Positions 16,294 to 23,243 of a stretch of 39,584 nucleotides of DNA are shown here, piece after piece. A program made the position numbers and the translations under genes. Position 1 is the first letter of the stretch. Every line of letters starts with the position of its first letter. Under the pieces are notes generated by a model. The model was not told the DNA's origin. It searched no databases and saw only the letters and a program-made list of their open reading frames with translations. This DNA is from Hermodarchaeum sp048939595. Lineage in GTDB: Archaea; Asgardarchaeota; Hermodarchaeia; Hermodarchaeales; Hermodarchaeaceae. The DNA is taken from positions 1 to 39,584 of the forward strand of contig JBHLPI010000011.1 in NCBI GenBank assembly GCA_048939595.1. The letters run 5' to 3'.

Positions 16294-17541
16294 TTAAAAT
16301 ATACTGTAAATTCCGTTTCGGTGTTTCTTCCTTTCTTTCTCAAGTTTCTTCTTTTCCACTTCAATCAGCTTGAAAAGTTCTTTAATCCCCTTAGTTCCTA
16401 AACGTTCGAGTAACCATTTCCACTTCGAAAGTCGTTTTTTGACTGTATCGGTGAGATCAAATCTAGATAGCCAGTAGGCTAAATCCTTGAGCCCCAAGCA
16501 GATATGTCCAAAGCTTAATCCCTTTTCGACTTGCGTTTTGTAAACATCGATTCCTTGTTTTTCCATTTTGAGAGTCGCTTTGATTTTCTCAGGTGAATAT
16601 TCATTCCCATCAAAGTCACTCCAGAAGTCATGAATCATGTTTTCAGGTCGGAGTGCGTATTCCTCAAGAAGTTTAGGTGAAGCAACTGCTAATAACGCAA
16701 TATCATAATCATCGAGCTGGTCCCTAGTCTGTCGCGCTCTTCGAAAACCCATTTTTTCCAAAAGCCTTTCCTGTCTCCCAAATTGGTCAAAATTTGGATG
16801 TTCTTCGAGCCATTCTTTTATTTTTGATTCAACTAAAGCAAATCGAGCTCCAACACTCTCTACAATTAGTTTCCCTTTTCTAGTTGTGAGTTTACTAACA
16901 CCGCAGGCTATTCGAATTTGGAGAATTATTTCATGCCACTTTTCAGCTAATTTGAGTAAATTAGGAATTCCTACATCATCTTCAAGTGCGATATAGAGGC
17001 TCTCCATGAGAAAGTTAAACAATACCATCCAGCGTAAATCGTGGTCATGGGCTTCATTTCCAGTGGTTAATCGAAATTGATTCTGATCTCGAAGGATTTT
17101 AAAATTTAAAAAGCATCTTCGAAGATTATAAACAATCATCCACAAGACTTCTTCTTCAAAATCAGTAAGTTCATCCACTGGAGGAATTCCCAGATAAGCA
17201 ATGCGAGTTTTTCCTGAGATTCCTCCAATATCCCCTTCAAAATACAATTGTTTCTGAATACAACGCTTCTTCAGCTTTTCAAGAAATTCAAATGCCTTGA
17301 ATTCAACGGTTCGAGGAACATGTTCTGATTTCCAAGGATAAACATCTTGGGAATAAACACTGCGAGTAACGAAATCAACTCGGCTAAAGATTTCGGATTG
17401 AGAAAGGTTAGTTTTTTTGGTAATTTGCTCGATAGCGAAGTCTAATAGCAGCTCAGCAATATCGTTTGCTTCATTTGCTTGCTTCTCAGTTATTGCTGGT
17501 TTATCGCCCTTTTCATATCTTGATGAACTCCAAGTTTCCAT
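16294..17541 (-). CDS. Orphan protein of the uvrB cassette
   Basis: 415 aa, start ATG 17541, eight bases after the stop of the upstream short gene, so probably one operon. Mostly alpha-helical and charged, with no signal peptide or membrane segment. It contains a long central helical part (about 125-225) with Trp/Arg-rich helices such as VLWMIVYNLRRCFLNF and LRWMVLFNFLMESLYIALED, and a very basic, coiled-coil-like C-terminus (about 380-410, EVEKKKLEKERKKHR). I do not recognise a family and see no nuclease, NTPase or HTH motif. Codon use is AT-rich like the other cassette genes. Confidence 0.6.
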   Translation of the reverse strand: METWSSSRYEKGDKPAITEKQANEANDIAELLLDFAIEQITKKTNLSQSEIFSRVDFVTRSVYSQDVYPWKSEHVPRTVEFKAFEFLEKLKKRCIQKQLYFEGDIGGISGKTRIAYLGIPPVDELTDFEEEVLWMIVYNLRRCFLNFKILRDQNQFRLTTGNEAHDHDLRWMVLFNFLMESLYIALEDDVGIPNLLKLAEKWHEIILQIRIACGVSKLTTRKGKLIVESVGARFALVESKIKEWLEEHPNFDQFGRQERLLEKMGFRRARQTRDQLDDYDIALLAVASPKLLEEYALRPENMIHDFWSDFDGNEYSPEKIKATLKMEKQGIDVYKTQVEKGLSFGHICLGLKDLAYWLSRFDLTDTVKKRLSKWKWLLERLGTKGIKELFKLIEVEKKKLEKERKKHRNGIYSIF

Positions 17542-17549
17542 TATTCTTC

Positions 17550-17955
17550 CTAGAAGCTTAGCTTTATCTCTCGGAAATGTTCGTTCTTAACATATGAATC
17601 AAAAAAGACTCGAAATTTTTGACCGTGTCTTCTTGTTTCTTTATGGTTCATTATTGCTAGAGCTCCAAGGATGTTATCAATAGATTGACAGGAAAATGCC
17701 ATACTTTCTTGTGGAGCGACTTTCCGTGCAGCAATAATTTGATTTACAGCACGAACAAGAAGATCAATAACTCTCGATTCTATGAGTTCATGAATGTCGG
17801 TTGTTTCTCGCAATCAAATCCTTCCAGTAATTACTCAGTTGGGAATCTTCTGATTCATCTACTAGATCATTAGGAAGATGAAATAAATGACAAACAAATT
17901 TTATTGTTTTCCTATATGAAAAATTACTTTGCTCTTTTAGCCTTCCAAAGCATTT
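17550..17955 (-). pseudogene. Orphan gene with truncated 5' end and probable frameshift at the cassette's right edge
   Basis: The 3' part is open as 87 codons from TTG 17813 (a stop sits immediately before that TTG). A second frame covering 17955-17788 encodes about 55 codons with protein-like composition, ending ...SNYWKDLIARNNRHS, and overlaps the start of the first. Joining the two at the shared GCGAGAAAC gives a continuous ...YWKDLIAR-ETTDIHELIESRV... reading. The upstream frame has no ATG, GTG or TTG start before its end, and the uvrB leader begins 40 bp further on. Best read as a gene that lost its 5' end at the junction and carries a frameshift. If translated at all, the 87-aa product would start at TTG 17813. 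Family unknown. Confidence 0.45.
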
Positions 17956-18022
17956 CTATCCCTTTTCCTTTTTAGTATCTGCTATTTATCTCAAGCACTC
18001 CGTAACAATCATAAAGCCGTAT

Positions 18023-18047
18023 GCTTCTCCTCTGGACTTGGAGGCGC
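18023..18047 (+). promoter_or_regulatory. Leader hairpin covering the Shine-Dalgarno site of intact uvrB
   Basis: GCTTCTCC (18023-18030), 9-nt loop, GGAGGCGC (18040-18047): seven of eight positions pair, one as U-G. Loop length and distance from the upstream conserved block match the copy at 13445-13469 while loop sequence differs. GGAGG lies in the 3' arm and the GTG start follows 10 nt later. A possible TATA box CTATTTAT is at about 17982-17989, which would place the hairpin in the transcribed leader. Confidence 0.55.
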
Positions 18048-18057
18048 GAAAACTAAA

Positions 18058-20070
18058 GTGGAAAAAGGACCTGGTCAATTCAAACTAAACCCTAACTATC
18101 AACCCCGAGGAGACCAACCGAAAGCCATCAAGGACTTGATCGAGGGTTACAGAAAGGGAAAGAAACAACAGACTTTACTCGGTGTCACTGGCTCAGGCAA
18201 AACCTTCACAGTCGCCTCGGTTATTGAAGCCCTCCAAAAACCCACCCTCGTCATCGCCCCAAACAAAACCCTCGCCGCACAACTCTACTCCATGTACCAT
18301 GAATACTTCCCTGAAGCAGCCTGTGAGTATTTTGTTAGCTATTACGATTATTTTCAGCCTGAGGCCTATATGCCCTCCTCCGATGTGTACATCGAAAAAG
18401 ACGCGTCCATTAATGAAGAAGTCGAACGCATGCGCCTCTCAGCAGTTGCCTCTCTTGCCGTCCGCAGTGACGTTCTAATCGTTGCCACTGTCTCCTGCAT
18501 CTACGGAATTGGAGCACCGGGGTCCTATCGAAACCTTGTCGTGGAACTCGAACAAGGTCAAGAGATTTCCCGTGATGAACTCTTTGCCCGCCTTGTCCAC
18601 ATCAACTATACCCGCAATGACTTTGATTTCCGTCGAGGAACCTTTCGCGTTCGAGGTGATGTAATCGAAGTCTTTCCAGCCTATGCGAACCATCCCATTC
18701 GGCTAGAAACCTTTGGAGACACAATCGAACGGATAACTGATATTGCCCCCGTGAAGGGGACCGTCTTATACGAAAGAGAGAAGGTGAAAGTATTCCCAGC
18801 GAAACAATTCACCACCGACCAACGTGTGCTCCCTGAAATCCTAGATCAAATCGAAGAGGAACTTGAAATCCGCCTAAAAGAACTCGAAGGGCAGGAAAAA
18901 ATTCTGGAAGCAGATCGTTTACGCCGACGGGTAAAATATGATGTCGAAATGATGCGTTCTGTAGGCTGGACTGGGGGAATTGAAAACTACTCCCGGTACT
19001 TTGATGGACGCAAAGAAGGGCAAAAACCCTACTGTTTATTAGATCATTATCCCGAAGACTTTCTTCTGGTCATCGATGAATCACATATCACGGTCCCACA
19101 AATCGGGGGCATGTATTACGGGGATCTATCACGAAAACGCAATCTGGTTGATTATGGTTTCCGGTTGCCCTCAGCATATGATAATCGTCCCCTTACTTTC
19201 GAAGAATTCGAACCTTACATGCGGACAGTTCTTTACACATCAGCTACTCCTGCACACTATGAGCGAAAACATTCGAATCAAGTTGTTGAGCAAATTATTC
19301 GACCAACTGGATTAGTTGATCCGGAAATCATTGTTCGACCAACTGAGGGACAAGTGGAAGACTTACTCGGAGAAATCCGGGCTAGGGCCCAAAAGGATGA
19401 ACGGGTTCTGGTCACTACTCTTACCAAACGGATGGCAGAAGATCTCGCGGATTATATGGTTCATGCTGGTGTCAAAGCCGAGTACCTTCATTCAGAGGTG
19501 GGAACCCTTGAACGGATTGAAGTTCTGCGAAATCTTCGACGGGGAAAACACGAAGTCGTTGTCGGAATTAACCTGCTGCGAGAAGGTTTAGATCTTCCTG
19601 AGGTCTCACTTGTCGCGATTTTGGATGCGGACAAAGAAGGGTTCCTGCGGTCCGATACGAGTCTCATCCAAATCATGGGGCGGGCTAGCCGAAATGTTAG
19701 TGGCACGGTTATTTTGTATGCTGATCGGATGACTGATTCCATGGAACGGGCAATTAATGAGAATAACCGACGCCGAGCGCTTCAAATTAGGCATAACGAG
19801 GAATTTGGTATCACACCTACCACGATTGTGAAATCGATTACGGATATCGCTGAAGGGGTTGAACGTGTCACGGCTGTGTCGCGTTCTGAGGTTAGGGTGC
19901 CAAAGAACTGGAAGACTGCCAATGAAAGTGATTTAGCCCTGTTGATTGTAGAATTGCGTGAGGAAATGCTTCAGGCTGCTGAGGAACTGGAGTTTGAACG
20001 AGCCGCGGAGCTACGTGACCTGGTAAACGAGATAGAGGCCTATCTTGGATTACAACCGAAGAATGCCTAG
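18058..20070 (+). CDS. uvrB: UvrABC excinuclease subunit B (complete copy)
   Basis: 670 aa, normal length. UvrB is the damage-verifying helicase of nucleotide excision repair; it receives DNA from UvrA and recruits UvrC. Visible: P-loop LLGVTGSGKTFT (40-51); damage-binding beta-hairpin region YYDYFQPEAYMPSSDVYI (95-112); DEAD-type motif II LLVIDESHITVPQ; motif V/VI regions NLLREGLDLPEVSL and IQIMGRASRN; and a C-terminal UVR domain (FERAAELRDLVNEIE) for UvrC contact. Start GTG 18058 is supported by GGAGG and by alignment with the fragment at 13479. Early codons are C-ending much more often than later ones. Bacterial-type gene, known in archaea through horizontal transfer. First gene of a uvrB-uvrA-uvrC run. 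Confidence 0.97.
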   Translation: MEKGPGQFKLNPNYQPRGDQPKAIKDLIEGYRKGKKQQTLLGVTGSGKTFTVASVIEALQKPTLVIAPNKTLAAQLYSMYHEYFPEAACEYFVSYYDYFQPEAYMPSSDVYIEKDASINEEVERMRLSAVASLAVRSDVLIVATVSCIYGIGAPGSYRNLVVELEQGQEISRDELFARLVHINYTRNDFDFRRGTFRVRGDVIEVFPAYANHPIRLETFGDTIERITDIAPVKGTVLYEREKVKVFPAKQFTTDQRVLPEILDQIEEELEIRLKELEGQEKILEADRLRRRVKYDVEMMRSVGWTGGIENYSRYFDGRKEGQKPYCLLDHYPEDFLLVIDESHITVPQIGGMYYGDLSRKRNLVDYGFRLPSAYDNRPLTFEEFEPYMRTVLYTSATPAHYERKHSNQVVEQIIRPTGLVDPEIIVRPTEGQVEDLLGEIRARAQKDERVLVTTLTKRMAEDLADYMVHAGVKAEYLHSEVGTLERIEVLRNLRRGKHEVVVGINLLREGLDLPEVSLVAILDADKEGFLRSDTSLIQIMGRASRNVSGTVILYADRMTDSMERAINENNRRRALQIRHNEEFGITPTTIVKSITDIAEGVERVTAVSRSEVRVPKNWKTANESDLALLIVELREEMLQAAEELEFERAAELRDLVNEIEAYLGLQPKNA

Positions 20071-20109
20071 CCCTGATTACTTTCACTCTAGTCCCCCATC
20101 TGTTCATAT

Positions 20110-20157
20110 GTTTAAACTAACTATCCGGTGTGAAAAGGCAGATATAACAGATCTGCC
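20110..20157 (+). promoter_or_regulatory. uvrA promoter with inverted repeat at the predicted transcription start
   Basis: A TATA-like GTTTAAAC lies at 20110-20117, and a perfect inverted repeat GGCAGAT-N7-ATCTGCC at 20137-20157. The latter would overlap the expected transcription start (about 20138). Outer GTGTG (20128-20132) and CACAC further downstream could extend the structure. Located in the 143-bp uvrB-uvrA gap, so uvrA can be expressed independently of uvrB and possibly repressed at this site. Confidence 0.45.
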
Positions 20158-20213
20158 AACGTGCTGAGCCGGACACACTCCAGGGTTGGGCTGAGTGTAG
20201 AACCGTAACTCTT

Positions 20214-23192
20214 ATGTCAGCCGGTGTCATCGGTGCCGCTGATAAGATAGGTGACAGATGGGTGAGCGACGACAAGTACATTACTGTCAAAGGTGCCCGC
20301 GTACACAACCTAAAAAATATCTCTGTACAGATTCCTCGGGACAAATACGTAGTCATTACTGGGCTATCAGGGTCGGGCAAATCGTCACTAGCTTTTGATA
20401 CTCTCTTTGCAGAAGGTCAACGCCGCTATGTTGAATCTCTCTCTGCATATGCCCGACAGTTTCTTGGTCGAATGGATAAACCTGATGTTGATTCCATTGA
20501 AGGGTTGAGCCCTGCCATTTCTATTGACCAGCGTTCCGCTGGAGGAAATCCACGGTCAACTGTAGGCACGACCACCGAAGTATACGATTACATGCGGTTA
20601 CTTTGGGCTCGCATCGGCATCCCTCACTGTCATCAATGTGGTCGGCGTATCTCACCTCAATCTGCCCAGCAGATTGTTCAACAGATTATGGACTTTGACG
20701 AAGGAACACGGATCCGCATTCTCTCACCGGTTGTCCGAGGACGCAAAGGTACGTATAAGGCGCTCTTCAAGAAACTGCAAAGTGAGGGGTTCGTTCGGGT
20801 TCGCGTTGATGGCAAGGATTATCGATTAGAGAAAGAGGAAATTGAACTTGACAGGTATGTCATCCACAATATCGAAATCATTGTGGACCGGCTAGTGCTC
20901 AAGCCATCAGTTGAACCACGATTGACGCAATCGGTTGAAACCGCCCTTGAATTCGGGGAAGGCCTTGTCCTTGTCGATGTGCAAGGGGACCAAGAATATC
21001 TCTTCAGTGAATCCGCCGGCTGTCCTGTTTGTGGAATCAGTTTTCCTGATTTAGCTCCACGCTTGTTCAGTTTCAATTCACCCTATGGCGCATGTCCCGA
21101 GTGCAAAGGGCTAGGATACACCCTTGAAGTTGATCCCGACCTTGTTATCCCAGATGATACGAAGTCGATCATTGAAGGAGCTATTGCTCCCTATCATGTT
21201 CCTCTGAACGGTTGGCGATTACGGAGTCTTACCAGCATTGCAAACCATTATGGCTTCAGTTTGGATACTCCCTTCTGCCAGCTTGACCCAGAAATTCAAC
21301 AAGTCCTTCTTTATGGATCTGGGGATGAAGAAATCCGATTCGAACACAAGGGTGTTACACAGTCTGGACGCAAATGGGAATGGATTAGTGAAAAGCCTAC
21401 CATGGGTGTCATTCCAGGACTCAAACACCGATACAAAAATACTAGTTCCGAAATAGTCCGGGACGCAATAACACGGTATATGGCTCAACTTCCCTGCCCT
21501 GTGTGTCAAGGTCGGAGGCTTCGTCCCGAAGCTTTAGCTGTCACCATCCAGGAGAAAAGTATTGATCAGATCACCGATTTATCCATCGATGATACTCTCA
21601 AGTTCTTTGGCACTTTGGAAATGACAGAGAAAGAAGCATTGATTGCCCGGCAGACACTTCGAGAAATCAGAGAACGTTTACAATTTCTCTCCTCCGTAGG
21701 ACTAGATTATCTTACCTTGAATCGCCAATCAGCAACGCTAGCAGGAGGTGAAGCTCAACGCGTTCGACTTGCTACCCAAATCGGTTCCCGCCTTGTCGGC
21801 GTGACCTACATACTCGACGAACCTAGCGTGGGGCTTCACATGCGCGACAATAAACGGCTACTCTCTATGCTCTTACAACTTCGGGACCTTGGGAATACCG
21901 TCTTGGTGGTCGAACATGATGAAGGCTTTATTCGTGCCGCTGACTGGGTAATCGATTTAGGTCCCAGTGCAGGCATCCATGGAGGGCAAGTTGTTGCTGA
22001 GGGCACTGTTGCTGATATCGAAGCGAATCCAAACTCAATTACAGGACAATATCTTCGCGGGGATAAAGTCATCTCCGTTCCCCCCACGCGACGCATTGGC
22101 AATGGAGCAAGAATCCAGATTAAGGGTGCCAATCATCATAACCTGAAACATATTAACGTCACCTTTCCACTTGGTACCTTCATTTGTATCACTGGTGTCT
22201 CAGGGTCGGGAAAAAGTACCCTCATCACTGATACACTCTATCCCGGAATCATTTGGCAGTTTCGTCGCCAGCGTCATCGCAAATCCGATGCAATTCTCGC
22301 CGGCTCTTTACAGAAGCCCGGGCCTTTCGAGTCAATTGAAGGAATCGGTAATATTGACAAAGTCATTCTAGTAGACCAATCGCCAATAGGCCGAACTCCC
22401 AGATCTAATCCTGCAACTTATACACAATTATTCGGTCCAATCCGTGAATTATTCGCAAAGACTGAAGAAGCCCGAAAACGTGGGTACCAGCCTGGTCGGT
22501 TCAGCTTCAATGTCAAAGGCGGACGCTGCGAAACCTGTAGTGGCGCTGGTGTACTTCGGATTGAAATGCAGTTCTTACCTGATGTCTATGTTGTGTGCGA
22601 TGAATGTCACGGCAAACGCTTCAACAAAGAAACTCTTCAGGTTCGATATAAAGGCAAGACCATCTACGAAGTGCTTCGCATGACAGTAAACGAAGCTGCA
22701 GAGTTTTACGAGAATATTCCCAGAATTAGTCGAATACTCGAAACACTACAAAGAGTCGGGCTAGGGTATATGGAATTAGGGCAACCATCTCCAACCCTGA
22801 GTGGTGGTGAGGCTCAACGAATCAAACTGAGCCGAGAGCTAGGCAAGCGAAGCACTTCTCAAACGCTGTACATTCTTGATGAACCCACCACAGGGTTACA
22901 TCTTGCTGATGTGCAGAAACTCCTTGACGTTCTGAATCACCTTATTGATGCTGGAAACACGGTCATAGTGATTGAGCATCAACCAGACGTAATCAAAGGC
23001 GCAGATTATATCATTGATCTTGGCCCAGAGGGCGGAGAAAAAGGTGGATATATCGTGGCTCAAGGAACTCCTGAACAGGTGGCACAGAACCGGAAATCCT
23101 ATACTGGGGCAGTGCTCCGTGACGTGTTTAATCAAAAAACTGATCGTGATTCTCAGGAATCAGGTGGGCGTGTAGAGATTCTTACACGGTAA
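20214..23192 (+). CDS. uvrA: UvrABC excinuclease subunit A
   Basis: 992 aa. Damage-sensing ABC-type ATPase dimer of nucleotide excision repair. First ATPase half: Walker A GLSGSGKSS (50-58), zinc-finger pairs (CHQCG, and CPVCG...CPECKG), signature LAGGEAQRVRLATQIGS, Walker B ILDEPSVGLH. Second half: Walker A GVSGSGKSTLITDTLYP, the C-terminal zinc finger CETCSGAG...CDECHG, signature TLSGGEAQRIKLSREL and ILDEPTTGLH. Length and domain order are complete. ATG 20214 has no clear Shine-Dalgarno site; GTG 20262 would start close to the usual UvrA N-terminus (K-x-I-x-V-x-G-A-R-x-H-N-L-K) and is a possible true start. uvrC follows after 51 nt. Confidence 0.97.
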   Translation: MSAGVIGAADKIGDRWVSDDKYITVKGARVHNLKNISVQIPRDKYVVITGLSGSGKSSLAFDTLFAEGQRRYVESLSAYARQFLGRMDKPDVDSIEGLSPAISIDQRSAGGNPRSTVGTTTEVYDYMRLLWARIGIPHCHQCGRRISPQSAQQIVQQIMDFDEGTRIRILSPVVRGRKGTYKALFKKLQSEGFVRVRVDGKDYRLEKEEIELDRYVIHNIEIIVDRLVLKPSVEPRLTQSVETALEFGEGLVLVDVQGDQEYLFSESAGCPVCGISFPDLAPRLFSFNSPYGACPECKGLGYTLEVDPDLVIPDDTKSIIEGAIAPYHVPLNGWRLRSLTSIANHYGFSLDTPFCQLDPEIQQVLLYGSGDEEIRFEHKGVTQSGRKWEWISEKPTMGVIPGLKHRYKNTSSEIVRDAITRYMAQLPCPVCQGRRLRPEALAVTIQEKSIDQITDLSIDDTLKFFGTLEMTEKEALIARQTLREIRERLQFLSSVGLDYLTLNRQSATLAGGEAQRVRLATQIGSRLVGVTYILDEPSVGLHMRDNKRLLSMLLQLRDLGNTVLVVEHDEGFIRAADWVIDLGPSAGIHGGQVVAEGTVADIEANPNSITGQYLRGDKVISVPPTRRIGNGARIQIKGANHHNLKHINVTFPLGTFICITGVSGSGKSTLITDTLYPGIIWQFRRQRHRKSDAILAGSLQKPGPFESIEGIGNIDKVILVDQSPIGRTPRSNPATYTQLFGPIRELFAKTEEARKRGYQPGRFSFNVKGGRCETCSGAGVLRIEMQFLPDVYVVCDECHGKRFNKETLQVRYKGKTIYEVLRMTVNEAAEFYENIPRISRILETLQRVGLGYMELGQPSPTLSGGEAQRIKLSRELGKRSTSQTLYILDEPTTGLHLADVQKLLDVLNHLIDAGNTVIVIEHQPDVIKGADYIIDLGPEGGEKGGYIVAQGTPEQVAQNRKSYTGAVLRDVFNQKTDRDSQESGGRVEILTR

Positions 23193-23243
23193 GAGCGAAC
23201 GGTTCTTCAACTGGGACCGTAGACTAATAGAGTGATTTAGGCA

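Larger units (their letters stand above)
13773..17990. mobile_element. About 4.2-kb putative cassette separating the uvrB fragment from the complete uvrB
   Basis: The left edge is where uvrB homology stops (13772/13773). The right edge is just before the uvrB-type leader resumes (conserved block from 17996). All genes inside run on the minus strand, opposite to uvrB, and the DNA looks visibly richer in A+T than the repair genes. The content is a LAGLIDADG-type endonuclease-like gene plus orphans. No transposase, integrase, terminal inverted repeat or target-site duplication was found. 'Mobile' is inferred from the endonuclease-like gene and the broken target. Confidence 0.45.

Noticed and set aside
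13773..17990. The cassette as an intein or intron of uvrB
   Set aside because: All its genes run opposite to uvrB, no intein splice residues follow the break (stop after five unrelated codons), and the downstream uvrB is complete with its own leader and start.
13479..18360. Simple recent tandem duplication of the uvrB 5' end
   Set aside because: The copies differ strongly at third codon positions (different C/G-ending use) while the fragment frame is intact, which a recent duplication would not give.
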